Assembly (NCBI RefSeq): GCF_900292015.1
Contig: NZ_LR130759.1
Coordinates: 310,001 to 374,000, forward strand
Length of the DNA: 64,000 nucleotides
DNA from: Mycobacterium basiliense
Lineage (GTDB): Bacteria > Actinomycetota > Actinomycetes > Mycobacteriales > Mycobacteriaceae
Direction: 5' to 3'
Below, one piece after another: positions 17,200 through 26,995 of this stretch. The stretch's first letter is position 1. Each line of letters opens with the position of its first letter. The notes beneath the pieces were generated by a model. That model was not told where the DNA came from. It saw nothing but the letters and a program-made list of their open reading frames with translations, and ran no database searches. The translations under genes and the position numbers were made by a program.

Positions 17200-18069
17200 A
17201 TGTCGACAGCCGCCGTCCTGCGCGCCCGGTTTCCGCGGGCAATCTCCAATGTCAATCGTTACGCGGGCTCCGTCACGCGCGGACTCGACGAATCGGGTCG
17301 GCTGGCCTGGTTCGTCCTGACCAGCCTCGGCCAGTCGGTGCACGCGCTGCGCTACTACCGCAAAGAAATTCTGCGGTTGATCGCCCAGATCGGCATGGGC
17401 ACCGGGGCGATGGCGGTCGTCGGTGGCACCGCGGCAATCGTCGGCTTCGTGACGCTGTCCGGCAGCTCGCTGATCGCGATCCAGGGCTTCGCGTCGTTGG
17501 GCAACATCGGTGTCGAAGCGTTCACGGGCTTCTTCTCGGCCCTGGTCAACGTCCGCATCGCCGCCCCCGTGGTGACCGGCATCTCCCTGGCGGCCACGGT
17601 CGGTGCCGGCGCCACCGCGGAGCTGGGAGCGATGCGGATCAGCGAAGAGATCGACGCCCTCGAGGTGATGGGCATCAAGTCGATCTCTTATCTGGCGTCC
17701 ACCCGGATCATGGCCGGGCTGGTGGTGATCATCCCCCTGTACGCATTGGCGATGATCATGTCTTTCTTCTCCCCGCAGATGGTTACGACGGTGTTGTACG
17801 GACAGTCGTCGGGCACGTACGAGCACTACTTCCGGACATTCCTGCGCCCCGACGACGTCTTCTGGTCCTTCCTGGAAGCCATCATCGTTGCGGCGATCGT
17901 CATGGTCACCCACTGCTACTACGGGTACAACGCCGGCGGTGGACCCGTCGGCGTCGGCGAGGCCGTGGGACGATCGATGCGCTTCTCGCTGGTCTCGGTG
18001 AACGTTGTCGTTCTGTGTGCCGCGTTGGCCCTGTACGGCGTCAACCCCAACTTCGCACTGACGGTGTAG
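17200..18069 (+). CDS. yrbE1B: Mce1 permease subunit YrbE1B
   Basis: A 289-residue MlaE-type permease, the same length as in M. tuberculosis. It shows a long amphipathic N-terminus, then GMGTGAMAVVGGTAAIVGF and the coupling motif AMRISEEIDALEVMGIKSISY near residues 143-163. It pairs with YrbE1A in the inner membrane. ATG 17200 follows the yrbE1A stop by one base; an upstream in-frame ATG at 17173 lies inside yrbE1A and is unlikely. Confidence 0.93.
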   Translation: MSTAAVLRARFPRAISNVNRYAGSVTRGLDESGRLAWFVLTSLGQSVHALRYYRKEILRLIAQIGMGTGAMAVVGGTAAIVGFVTLSGSSLIAIQGFASLGNIGVEAFTGFFSALVNVRIAAPVVTGISLAATVGAGATAELGAMRISEEIDALEVMGIKSISYLASTRIMAGLVVIIPLYALAMIMSFFSPQMVTTVLYGQSSGTYEHYFRTFLRPDDVFWSFLEAIIVAAIVMVTHCYYGYNAGGGPVGVGEAVGRSMRFSLVSVNVVVLCAALALYGVNPNFALTV

Positions 18070-18073
18070 CACC

Positions 18074-19393
18074 ATGACGATGCCGGGGAAGGTCAACAAG
18101 GTCAGCAATCCGCCGTACAAGATCGCCGGAATTGCCCTGTTCTTGGTTCTCCTCCTGGTATTTGCCTTGGTGTACTTGCAGTTTCGTGGGGATTTCGACC
18201 GCAAGGTCAGGCTGACGATGTTTTCCGACCGGGCCGGTTTGGTCATGGACCCGGGTTCGAAGGTCACCTACAACGGGGTGCAGATCGGCCGCGTCGACAC
18301 CATCTCGGAGATCACTCGCGATGGCAAGCCGGCCGCCAAGTTCGTGTTGAACGTCTACCCGCGATACCTGCCGCTGATCCCCGAGAATGTGGACGCACAA
18401 ATCAAGGCGACCACGGTGTTCGGTGGTAAGTACGTGTCCTTGACGACGCCAAAAGACGCCAAGGGCAATGTGATCTCGAAGGGGCACCTCACTCCCAAGA
18501 GCGTGATCGTCGTCTCGGGTGTGACTACCGAGATCAACACGTTGTTCCAAACCATCACCTCGATCGCCGAGAAGGTCGACCCCGTCAAGCTGAACCTGAC
18601 ACTAAGTGCGGCCGCACAAGCGCTGACCGGATTGGGCGATCGGTTCGGACAAGCGCTCGTCAACGGCAACGAGATCCTCGACGACATCAACCCGCAGATG
18701 CCGCAGGCCCGTCGCGACATTCAGCAATTGGCGGCGTTGGGCGACGTCTACGCCGACGCCGCACCGGACCTGTTCGACTTTCTCGACAACTCGGTGCCCA
18801 CGGCGCGCACCATCAACGCGCAGCAACACGAATTGGATGCCGCGCTGTTAGCGGCGGTCGGATTCGGCAACACTGGCGCGGACATCTTCGGGCGGGGCGG
18901 GCCGTACCTGGCGCGCGGCGCTGCCGACCTGGTGCCCAGTGCCCAGTTGCTGGACACCTACAGCCCGGAACTGCTCTGCACCCTGCGTAACTACCACGAC
19001 GTCGAGCCGAAGGCCTACCAGTTCCTGGGCGGTAACGGCTATTCGCTCAACAGCCACACCACGCCGCTGTCGGCGTTGGGCATGATGCTTAACCCCGCAT
19101 CGCTGGTACCCCTGCTGCTTTCACAGGTCGGCGGGCTGGCCGCCGGCCTGGTCGGCGGGGCGCCAAATCCCTATATCTATCCCGAAAACCTTCCGCGAGT
19201 TAACGCGCGCGGTGGGCCTGGGGGCGCGCCCGGCTGCTGGCAGCAGATCACCCATGACTTCTGGCCCGCGCCCGAGCTGGTCATGGACACCGGGAACAGC
19301 CTGGCACCGTACAACCACTTGGAGGTTGGTTCGCCCTTCCTGCTGGAATATGTCTGGGGCCGTCAAATAGGGGATTACACGATCAACCCATGA
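18074..19393 (+). CDS. mce1A: Mce-family lipid-binding protein Mce1A
   Basis: A 439-residue protein with one N-terminal membrane segment (IAGIALFLVLLLVFALVYL, residues 17-35), the MlaD/MCE domain at about 40-120, and a helical Mce region to about 330. It belongs to the six-chain Mce1 needle that shuttles fatty acids across the periplasm to the YrbE1AB permease. It starts four bases after yrbE1B and overlaps mce1B by four. The C-terminus ends in an aromatic, Gly/Pro-containing tail. Confidence 0.93.
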   Translation: MTMPGKVNKVSNPPYKIAGIALFLVLLLVFALVYLQFRGDFDRKVRLTMFSDRAGLVMDPGSKVTYNGVQIGRVDTISEITRDGKPAAKFVLNVYPRYLPLIPENVDAQIKATTVFGGKYVSLTTPKDAKGNVISKGHLTPKSVIVVSGVTTEINTLFQTITSIAEKVDPVKLNLTLSAAAQALTGLGDRFGQALVNGNEILDDINPQMPQARRDIQQLAALGDVYADAAPDLFDFLDNSVPTARTINAQQHELDAALLAAVGFGNTGADIFGRGGPYLARGAADLVPSAQLLDTYSPELLCTLRNYHDVEPKAYQFLGGNGYSLNSHTTPLSALGMMLNPASLVPLLLSQVGGLAAGLVGGAPNPYIYPENLPRVNARGGPGGAPGCWQQITHDFWPAPELVMDTGNSLAPYNHLEVGSPFLLEYVWGRQIGDYTINP

Positions 19394-20430
19394 AAATCAC
19401 CGGTACCGCCATCAAACTCGGCATCTTTTCACTGGTGCTGCTGCTGTTCAGCGTGATGATCATCGTCGTGTTCGGTCAAATCCGCTTCGACCGGACCTAC
19501 GGTTACTCAGCGGAATTCAGCAACATCAGCGGATTGCGGGCGGGCCAATTCGTCCGCGCCTCGGGTGTGGAGATCGGCAAGGTCAGCTCGGTATCGCTGA
19601 TCGACGGTGGCAAACGGGTGCGGGTCGAGTTCGACGTCGACCGGTCGATACCGCTGTATCAATCCACGACCGCACAGATCCGCTATCTGGACCTGATCGG
19701 AAATCGTTACCTGGAACTCAAACGCGGCCAGGGTGAAGGCGCCGAGCAGATCCTGCCGCCGGGTGGGTTCATACCAATGTCGCGGACCTCGCCGGCGCTG
19801 GACCTCGACGCGCTGATCGGGGGTTTCAAGCCGGTGTTTCGGGCGTTGGACCCCGACAAGGTCAACACCATCGCCTCGGCGCTGATCACCGTGTTTCAGG
19901 GTCAGGGCGGCACCATCAACGACATTCTGGACCAAACCTCGCAGCTGACCTCCCAGCTCGCCGAACGTGACCAGGCGATCGGCGAGGTGATCAAGAACTT
20001 GAACACCGTGCTGGACGCCACGGTGCGGCATCGCAAGGACTTCGATCAGACCGTCAACAATCTCGAGGTGCTGATCACCGGTTTGAAAGATCATCGCGAG
20101 GACTTAGCCGGCGGCGTCGCACATATCAGCAACGCCGCCGGAACGGTCGCCGACCTGCTAGGCGAGGACCGTGCCTTGCTGCACAAGACCGTGAACTACC
20201 TCGATGCCGTTCAGCAGCCGCTCATCGATCAGCGCGAGCAGCTCAATGACTTCCTCATCAAGGTGCCCACCGCGCTGAACATGATTGGGCGCGCCATCGG
20301 CTCCTACGGAGACTTCGTGAACTTCTACTCCTGCGACATCAGCCTCAAAATCAACGGGCTGCAGGCCGGCGGTCCCGTCCGCACGGTCCGGCTGTTCTCG
20401 CAGCCGACGGGTAGGTGCGCACCGCAATGA
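19390..20430 (+). CDS. mce1B: Mce-family protein Mce1B
   Basis: A 346-residue Mce protein. The membrane anchor is IKLGIFSLVLLLFSVMIIVVF (residues 8-28). The MCE domain follows (FSNISGLRAGQFVRASGVEIGKV near 43-65), then long helices with heptad-like LTSQLAERDQAIGEVIKNLN. It is the shortest Mce chain, without the proline-rich tail of its partners. ATG 19390 overlaps the mce1A stop as ATGA. Confidence 0.93.
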   Translation: MKITGTAIKLGIFSLVLLLFSVMIIVVFGQIRFDRTYGYSAEFSNISGLRAGQFVRASGVEIGKVSSVSLIDGGKRVRVEFDVDRSIPLYQSTTAQIRYLDLIGNRYLELKRGQGEGAEQILPPGGFIPMSRTSPALDLDALIGGFKPVFRALDPDKVNTIASALITVFQGQGGTINDILDQTSQLTSQLAERDQAIGEVIKNLNTVLDATVRHRKDFDQTVNNLEVLITGLKDHREDLAGGVAHISNAAGTVADLLGEDRALLHKTVNYLDAVQQPLIDQREQLNDFLIKVPTALNMIGRAIGSYGDFVNFYSCDISLKINGLQAGGPVRTVRLFSQPTGRCAPQ

Positions 20431-21992
20431 GAACACTGGAACCTCCCAACCGGCTTCGAATCGGACTCATGGGCATCGTGGTGATGCTCATCGTGGTGGG
20501 CGTGGGCCAAAGCTTTACCAGCGTCCCGATGGTGTTCGCCAGGCCGAGCTACTTCGGCCAGTTCACCGATTCCGGTGGCCTCAACAAAGGCGACAAGGTG
20601 CGCATCGCGGGCATGGATGTCGGCACGGTCGAGGGCCTCAAGATCGATGGTGACCACATCCTGCTGAAGTTCTCGATCGGCACCAACACGATCGGCACCG
20701 AAAGCCGGCTGGCGATCCGGACGGACACCATTCTGGGCAAGAAGGTCCTTGAGATTGAGGCCCGCGGCAACCAGCCGCTGCGGCCCGGGGGCACTTTGCC
20801 GCTGGGGCAAAGCACCACCCCGTACCAGATCTACGATGCCTTCTTCGACGTGACGAAGGCGGCCACCGGCTGGGACATCGACACGGTCAAGAAGTCGCTG
20901 CACGTGTTGTCGGAGACCATCGATCAGACTTATCCGCACCTGAGCTCCGCCCTGGATGGGGTGGCCAAATTCTCCGACACGCTCGGCAAGCGAGACGACG
21001 AGATCAAGCATCTGCTGGCCCAGGCCAATCAGGTGGCTAGCGTCCTTGGCGACCGCAGCGAGCAAGTGGACCGGCTGCTGGTCAACGCCAAGATCCTGTT
21101 GGCCGCATTCAACGAACGCGGACGTGCAATCGACGCCTTGCTCAGCAACGTCGCTTCGTTCTCGGTGCAGGTCAAGGGCTTGATCAACGACAACCCCAAC
21201 CTCAACCACGTGCTGGAACAGCTGCGTACGGTCAGCGGCATCCTGGTCGAGCGCAAAAACGACCTCGCTCGCGGGCTCGAAATGGTGGGCGCATTTCTAC
21301 CGTCGCTGAATGAGTCCATCGCATCGGGGCCGTTCTTCAAGGTGGTCATTCACAACCTGGTCCCGGGGCAGATTCTGCAGCCGTTCATCGATGCCGCGTT
21401 CAAGAAGCGCGGGTTGAGCCCGGAGGACTTCTGGCGCAGCGCGGGGCTGCCCGAGTACCGATTCCCCGACCCGAACGGCACCCGGTTCCCCAACGGTGCC
21501 CCACCGCCAGGACCGCTGGTGCTGGAAGGAACACCGGAGCATCCCGGACCCGCCGTTCCGCCCGGATCGCCCTGCTCGTACACGCCGGCCGCCGACGCGC
21601 TCCCGCGGCCGGAAAACCCGCTACCGTGCGCGGGCGTGCTGCAAGGCCCGTTCGGGGGCCCCAACTTCCCCGCGCCGCTAGACGGCGTCGACGTTTCGCC
21701 GCCGAACCCCAATGGCTTGCCCCCCACGCCGGGCATTCCGATTGCCGGGCGGCCGGGCGAACCGGCGCCGAACGCTCCGGGTACCCCCGTGCCGTTGCCG
21801 CCGAACGCACCGCCGGGTGCACGCACCGAGCCGGTGGGACCGGCCGGACCGACACCGCCACCGTCAACGTTCGCTCCGGGGCTGCCTCCGGGTCCGCCCG
21901 CACCGCCGGGGCCTGGGCCACTCCTGCCCGACCCGTACATCACGCCAGGCGGAACGGGCGGTAGCGGTGCGACGGGAGGTAGCGAGAATTGA
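20427..21992 (+). CDS. mce1C: Mce-family protein Mce1C, proline-rich tail
   Basis: A 521-residue Mce protein with an N-terminal anchor (RIGLMGIVVMLIVVGVGQSF, residues 9-28), an MCE domain near 40-115 and a helical domain to about 330. From about residue 355 on there is a low-complexity Pro/Gly tail. ATG 20427 overlaps the mce1B stop as ATGA; the in-frame upstream ATG at 20415 lies inside mce1B. The tail may span or bind cell-wall material, which is inference. Confidence 0.92.
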   Translation: MRTLEPPNRLRIGLMGIVVMLIVVGVGQSFTSVPMVFARPSYFGQFTDSGGLNKGDKVRIAGMDVGTVEGLKIDGDHILLKFSIGTNTIGTESRLAIRTDTILGKKVLEIEARGNQPLRPGGTLPLGQSTTPYQIYDAFFDVTKAATGWDIDTVKKSLHVLSETIDQTYPHLSSALDGVAKFSDTLGKRDDEIKHLLAQANQVASVLGDRSEQVDRLLVNAKILLAAFNERGRAIDALLSNVASFSVQVKGLINDNPNLNHVLEQLRTVSGILVERKNDLARGLEMVGAFLPSLNESIASGPFFKVVIHNLVPGQILQPFIDAAFKKRGLSPEDFWRSAGLPEYRFPDPNGTRFPNGAPPPGPLVLEGTPEHPGPAVPPGSPCSYTPAADALPRPENPLPCAGVLQGPFGGPNFPAPLDGVDVSPPNPNGLPPTPGIPIAGRPGEPAPNAPGTPVPLPPNAPPGARTEPVGPAGPTPPPSTFAPGLPPGPPAPPGPGPLLPDPYITPGGTGGSGATGGSEN

Positions 21993-23596
21993 GCACCATC
22001 TTCGACATCCGCAACATCCGGCTTCCCAAGATGTCCCGGGCGACGGTCATCATCGCGACCCTGGTGGTGGTCCTGGGCCTGGTCGCCTTGTTCGTGGGCT
22101 GGAAGCTCTACCAGAAGTTGACGAACAACACCGTGGTCGCCTATTTCCCGGCGGCTAACGCGCTGTACCCGGGTGACAAGGTCCAGATCATGGGCCTACA
22201 GGTGGGCAAGATCGACAGCATCGAGCCGGTCGGCAACAAGATGAAGGTCACGTTCCACTACCAGAACAAATACAAGGTGCCGGCCAACGCCTCAGCGGTG
22301 ATTCTCAACCCGACGCTGGTGGCGTCGAGGACGATTCAGCTGGAGCCACCGTACAAAGGTGGTCCGGTGCTGGCCGACAACGCGGTGATCCCGTTGGAGC
22401 GCACCCAGGTGCCGGTGGAATGGGACGAGCTGCGCAACAGCATCACCAACATCATCGACAAGCTCGGCCCAACCAAAGAACAGCCCACGGGCCCGTTCGG
22501 TGAGGTCCTCGAGTCGTTCGCGAACGGGCTGGCCGGCAAGGGGCAGCAAATCAACACCACCCTGGACAGTTTGTCGCGGGCACTGACCGCCTTGAACGAA
22601 GGCCGCGGCGACTTTTTTGCGGTGGTGCGCAGCCTGGCGCTTTTCGTCAACGCGTTGCATCAGGATGATCAGCAGTTTGTGGCGCTGAACCAGAATCTGG
22701 CGGACGTCACCGGTCGGCTCGTCGGCTACGACCGCGACCTTGCCAACGCCCTACAGCAGTTCGACAGCCTGCTCACCACCGTGCGCCCGTTTTTGGACAA
22801 GAACCGCGAGGTGTTGACTCAAGACGTCAACAACCTGGCCGAGGCGACCAACACGCTGCTGCAGCCCGACTCACTGAACGGCCTGGAGACCGCGTTGCAC
22901 GTCCTGCCCACGGCTGCGGCGAACGTAAACCAGATCTACCACCCGGCGCATGGCTCTGTGGTCGCCGTTCCGGAGATCACTTCCTTTGCCAACCCGATGC
23001 AATTCATCTGCAGCTCGATTCAGGCCGGTAGCCGGCTGGGGTATCAGGAATCCGCCGAGCTTTGCGCGCAATACCTGGCCCCAGTCCTCGACGCGATCAA
23101 GTTCAACTACTTCCCATTTGGCTTGAACGCGTTCAATACCGCCGAGGTGCTTCCCAAACAGGTCGCCTACTCCGAGCCGCGGCTGCAACCCCCCAACGGG
23201 TACAAAGACACCACCGTGCCCGGAATTTGGGTGCCAGACACACCGCTGTCGCACCGCAACACCCAGACGGGCTGGATTGTCGCGCCGGGGATGCAAGGGC
23301 AGCAGGTTGGGCCGATCACGGCGGGCCTGCTAACTCCTGAATCGCTTTCCGAACTCATGGGCGGTCCCGACATCGAGCCGGTCCAATCGACGTTGCAGAC
23401 ACCGCCCGGACCGCCGAATGCCTACGACGAATACCCGGTGCTGCCGCCAATCGGCTTGCAGGCACCGGTGCCGATACAACCGCCGCCGCCCGGCCCAGAA
23501 GTGGTCCCGGGGCCGGTCGCTCCGACGCCCGCCCCGGCACCCGCACCTGCCCCGGTAGGTGCACCGCTGCCCGCTGAGGCAGGAGCGGGCCAGTGA
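21989..23596 (+). CDS. mce1D: Mce-family protein Mce1D
   Basis: A 535-residue Mce protein. Anchor: ATVIIATLVVVLGLVALFVGW (residues 14-34). MCE domain: ANALYPGDKVQIMGLQVGKIDSI near 53-75. A helical region and a proline/alanine-rich C-terminus (PAPAPAPAPVGAP) follow. It starts with TTG at 21989, overlapping the mce1C stop as TTGA. It forms part of the periplasmic Mce1 conduit. Confidence 0.92.
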   Translation: MSTIFDIRNIRLPKMSRATVIIATLVVVLGLVALFVGWKLYQKLTNNTVVAYFPAANALYPGDKVQIMGLQVGKIDSIEPVGNKMKVTFHYQNKYKVPANASAVILNPTLVASRTIQLEPPYKGGPVLADNAVIPLERTQVPVEWDELRNSITNIIDKLGPTKEQPTGPFGEVLESFANGLAGKGQQINTTLDSLSRALTALNEGRGDFFAVVRSLALFVNALHQDDQQFVALNQNLADVTGRLVGYDRDLANALQQFDSLLTTVRPFLDKNREVLTQDVNNLAEATNTLLQPDSLNGLETALHVLPTAAANVNQIYHPAHGSVVAVPEITSFANPMQFICSSIQAGSRLGYQESAELCAQYLAPVLDAIKFNYFPFGLNAFNTAEVLPKQVAYSEPRLQPPNGYKDTTVPGIWVPDTPLSHRNTQTGWIVAPGMQGQQVGPITAGLLTPESLSELMGGPDIEPVQSTLQTPPGPPNAYDEYPVLPPIGLQAPVPIQPPPPGPEVVPGPVAPTPAPAPAPAPVGAPLPAEAGAGQ

Positions 23597-24753
23597 GCGC
23601 GATGAGGGTGGTCCGCCGTCGATCCTGGCAAGCGCTGGTGTTGCTGATCGTCGCGATGGTGTTGAGTTCCTGCGGCTGGCGGGGTATCTCGAATGTCGCG
23701 ATTCCCGGTGGCGCGGGTAGCGGGGCAGGTTCCTACATCATCTATGTGCAGGTGCCGGACACCCTGGCGATCAACGGCAACAGCAAGGTATTGGTTGCCG
23801 ACGTGCCGGTCGGATCGATCCGTGCCATCAACCTGAAGAACTGGGTGGCGACTTTGACGCTGGGCATCGAAAAAGGTGTCAAGTTGCCGAAGAACGCGAC
23901 TGCGAAGATCGGCCAGACCAGCTTGCTGGGTTCGCAGCATGTGGAGCTTGCCGCGCCGCCCAACCCGTCCCCGGAACTGCTCAAGAACGAGGACACCATC
24001 CCGCTGAAGCATTCGTCGGCGTACCCCAACACCGAGCAAACGTTGGCGAGCATCTCGCTGATCTTGCGTGGTGGCGGTATCCCCAACCTCGAAGTGCTGC
24101 AAGACGAGGTCTTCAACATCTTCCACGGCCGCGGCGACCAGATTCGGGGTTTCCTCACCAGGCTGGACACGTTTACCGACCAGCTCAACCAGCAACGCGA
24201 TGACCTCACGCACGCCATCGACTCCACCAACCGGCTGCTGACGTATGTGGGTCGTCGTGCCGACGTTGTCGATCGAGCGCTCACCGATCTGCCGCCGCTG
24301 ATCAAGCATTTCGCCGACACCCGCGATCTGCTCATCAACGCCGTCAACGCGGTGGGACAACTTAGCCAGGTCACCGATCAGTACCTGTCGGAGGCGCGGA
24401 GCAATCTGCATACCGATCTGCAATCGCTGCAATGCCCGTTGAAGGAGTTGGGCCGCGGCTCGCAGTACCTGATCGGTGCGCTGAAGTTGATTCTTACCCA
24501 GCCGTTCGACATCGACGCCGTGCCGAAGATCTTCCGCGGTGACTACCAGAATGTGTCGGCGACACTCGACGTGACCTTCAGCGCCATGGACAACGCCGTG
24601 CTGACCGGTACCGGCTTTTCCGGAGCGCTGCGCGCGCTCGAGCAGTCGTTCGGACGCGACCCGGAGACCATGATTCCCGACGTGCGTTACACGCCGAACC
24701 CGAACGACGCTCCCGGCGGACCGTTGGTGGAAAGGGGTGATCGGCAATGCTGA
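23593..24753 (+). CDS. lprK: Mce1E lipoprotein LprK
   Basis: A 386-residue Mce protein that is the lipoprotein of the set: the signal peptide ends in the lipobox LSSC, with Cys27 to be lipidated. The MCE domain lies at about residues 45-125, followed by the Mce helical domain with DQLNQQRDDLTHAIDSTNRLL. It starts with GTG overlapping the mce1D stop (GTGA), and its end overlaps mce1F by seven bases. Confidence 0.93.
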   Translation: MSAMRVVRRRSWQALVLLIVAMVLSSCGWRGISNVAIPGGAGSGAGSYIIYVQVPDTLAINGNSKVLVADVPVGSIRAINLKNWVATLTLGIEKGVKLPKNATAKIGQTSLLGSQHVELAAPPNPSPELLKNEDTIPLKHSSAYPNTEQTLASISLILRGGGIPNLEVLQDEVFNIFHGRGDQIRGFLTRLDTFTDQLNQQRDDLTHAIDSTNRLLTYVGRRADVVDRALTDLPPLIKHFADTRDLLINAVNAVGQLSQVTDQYLSEARSNLHTDLQSLQCPLKELGRGSQYLIGALKLILTQPFDIDAVPKIFRGDYQNVSATLDVTFSAMDNAVLTGTGFSGALRALEQSFGRDPETMIPDVRYTPNPNDAPGGPLVERGDRQC

Positions 24754-26300
24754 CTCCCTTTATTCGACGTCAGCTGATCATGTTCGGAACGCTGACCGTC
24801 ATCTCGCTGCTGGTGCTGGGCGTGTACTACCTGCAGATTCCGGCTCTGATGGGTGTTGGTCGCTACACCCTCAAGGCCGAGCTGCCGGCATCGGGCGGTC
24901 TCTATCCCACGGCCAACGTGACCTACCGGGGCATCACGATCGGCAAGGTTACCGACGTGGAGCCGACGGCGACGGGTGCCGAGGCGACGATGAGTATCGA
25001 CAGCCGCTACAAGATTCCGGTCGATGCGTCGGCGAACGTGCATTCGGTGTCGGCGGTCGGCGAGCAATATCTGGACCTGGTGTCGACGGGAAACCCGGGA
25101 AGATTCTTCGCACCCGGGCAGACCATCACCAAGGGCACGGTGCCCAGCGAAATCGGGCCCGCGCTGGACACCGCCAACCGCGGGCTTGAGGTGCTGCCGG
25201 CAGACAAGATCCCGGTGCTGCTCGATGAGACGGCGCAAGCGGTCGGTGGGCTGGGGCCAGCGCTGCAACGGCTGGTCGATGCCACCCAGGCGCTCGTGGG
25301 TGACTTCCACACCCAGATCACCGACATCAACGACATCATCCAGCACTCCGGTCCTGTCCTGGACAGCCAGGTCAGGTCGGGTGACGCCATCGCGCGCTGG
25401 GCGCATAACCTCAACGAATTGTCGGCGCAGACCGCGGAGCGCGACCAAAATGTGAAGAGCATTCTGACCCAGGCCGCTCCTACCGCGGATCAGGTCAACT
25501 CGGTCTTTGGCGACGTGCGCGAGTCGCTGCCGCAGACACTGGCGAATCTTGAGGTGGTGTTTGACCTGCTCAAGCGCTACCACAAAGGTGTTGAGCAGGT
25601 TCTGGTGTTCCTGCCGCAAGGGGCGTCGATCGCTCAGACGGTGGCCGCACCATTCCCGAACATGGCCGCACTGGACATGGCATTGGCTATCAACCAGCCG
25701 CCGCCGTGCCTGACGGGCTTCATCCCGGCGGAGCAGTGGCGTTCTTTCGCGGACACCAGCCTGCAACCGCTGCCGAAAGGGACATACTGCAAGATTCCGA
25801 TGGATACGCCCGCCAACAGTGTGCGCGGCTCACGCAATATTCCGTGTGTGGATGTACCAGGTAAGCGAGCTGCGACGCCGCGAGAGTGCCGAGACCCCAA
25901 GCCGTACGTGCCGGCTGGTACCAATCCCTGGTACGGCGATCCGAACCAATTGCTGACCTGCCCGGCGCCGGCGGCACGCTGCGACCAGCCGGTCAAGCCC
26001 GGCATGGTGATCCCGGCACCATCGGTGAACAACGGTATGAACCCGGCTCCGGCGGATAGGCTCCCCCCGGGCGGGACCCCACCTCCGGTGAGTGATCCGC
26101 TGCAGCGACCCGGTTCGGGTACCGTGCAGTGCAACGGCCAACAGCCCAACCCGTGTGTCTACACTCCGGGGCCACCAACAGCGGTCTACAGTCCCCAGAG
26201 CGGTGAACTGGTAGGGCCCGACGGAGTGAAATACTCCGTCGAAAACTCGACCAAAACAGGAGACGACGGATGGAAGGAGATGCTGGCGCCAGCCGGCTGA
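24747..26300 (+). CDS. mce1F: Mce-family protein Mce1F
   Basis: A 517-residue Mce protein with an N-terminal anchor (LIMFGTLTVISLLVLGVYYLQI, residues 10-31), an MCE domain at 40-120 and helical repeats to about 310. The C-terminal part is rich in Cys and Pro, with several Cys residues that could form disulfides outside the membrane. It overlaps the first Mam gene by 31 bases. Confidence 0.92.
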   Translation: MLTPFIRRQLIMFGTLTVISLLVLGVYYLQIPALMGVGRYTLKAELPASGGLYPTANVTYRGITIGKVTDVEPTATGAEATMSIDSRYKIPVDASANVHSVSAVGEQYLDLVSTGNPGRFFAPGQTITKGTVPSEIGPALDTANRGLEVLPADKIPVLLDETAQAVGGLGPALQRLVDATQALVGDFHTQITDINDIIQHSGPVLDSQVRSGDAIARWAHNLNELSAQTAERDQNVKSILTQAAPTADQVNSVFGDVRESLPQTLANLEVVFDLLKRYHKGVEQVLVFLPQGASIAQTVAAPFPNMAALDMALAINQPPPCLTGFIPAEQWRSFADTSLQPLPKGTYCKIPMDTPANSVRGSRNIPCVDVPGKRAATPRECRDPKPYVPAGTNPWYGDPNQLLTCPAPAARCDQPVKPGMVIPAPSVNNGMNPAPADRLPPGGTPPPVSDPLQRPGSGTVQCNGQQPNPCVYTPGPPTAVYSPQSGELVGPDGVKYSVENSTKTGDDGWKEMLAPAG

Positions 26301-26995
26301 ACCCCACCGACGCGGATGATTCGTTTCGCCCCGAGGTGACACCCGAGGATTCCGTTGAATCCGACGGCGAAGCCGGGCAGACCGGCCCCGAGGTGACGGC
26401 CGAGGATTCCGTAGAATCCGAGGGCGAAGCCGGGCAGACCGGCCCCGAGGTGGCGGACCAGGCCAGCGTCGCGGAGCCGGCGATCGATCGTCGTCCTTCA
26501 CGTTTTCGTCGGGGCTGGGTGGTCGGCGTCAGCGCGGCGATGCTCCTGGCCGCCGGTGCTGTGGGAGCCGGCGGTTACTTTGCACTCCGTTCCCATCAGG
26601 AAAGTCAAGCTATCGCCCGCCAGGACGCCGAGGCGTTACAGGCGGCGAAGGATTGTGTGGCGATCACGCAGGCGCCGGACACCAGCGCAATGGCCGCCAG
26701 CGAACAGAAAATCATCGATTGCGGCACCGATCAGTACCGCTCCCAAGCGGTGCTGTACAGCAGCATGCTCGTTCAGGCGTATCAGGCCGCGAATGTGCAT
26801 GTTCAATTGACCGACATGCGGGCGGCGGTCGAACGCAACAACGATGACGGATCGGTTGACGTGCTGGTGGCACTTCGGGTCAGGATGTCCAACGATCAAG
26901 ACCAAAATCAGGAAACGGGATACCGCCTGCGGGTGCGAATGACACCGACCGATGGGCAGTTCAAGATATCCAGGCTTGACCAGGTGGCGAAGTGA
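26270..26995 (+). CDS. Mce-associated membrane protein, Rv0175-like
   Basis: A 241-residue Mam protein. The acidic cytoplasmic N-terminus (residues 1-75) contains a 19-residue duplication. One membrane helix follows (GWVVGVSAAMLLAAGAVGAGG, about 82-102), then an exported domain of the Mam/NTF2-like fold ending KISRLDQVAK. Mam proteins stabilise or assemble Mce complexes. It starts inside the end of mce1F and overlaps the next gene as GTGA. Confidence 0.87.
   Translation: MEGDAGASRLNPTDADDSFRPEVTPEDSVESDGEAGQTGPEVTAEDSVESEGEAGQTGPEVADQASVAEPAIDRRPSRFRRGWVVGVSAAMLLAAGAVGAGGYFALRSHQESQAIARQDAEALQAAKDCVAITQAPDTSAMAASEQKIIDCGTDQYRSQAVLYSSMLVQAYQAANVHVQLTDMRAAVERNNDDGSVDVLVALRVRMSNDQDQNQETGYRLRVRMTPTDGQFKISRLDQVAK
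26330..26443 (+). repeat. In-frame 57-bp tandem duplication
   Basis: Two adjacent copies, 26330-26386 and 26387-26443, encode PEVTPEDSVESDGEAGQTG and PEVTAEDSVESEGEAGQTG. A third copy starts (PEV) and breaks off. The few substitutions are mostly single-base, so the duplication is fairly recent. It lengthens the acidic tail of the Rv0175-like protein. Confidence 0.9.

Noticed and set aside
23422..24747. A 441-codon minus-strand frame across lprK
   Set aside because: It has no family signature and is opposite a complete, syntenic Mce gene with a lipobox. High GC produces long antisense frames in this genome.
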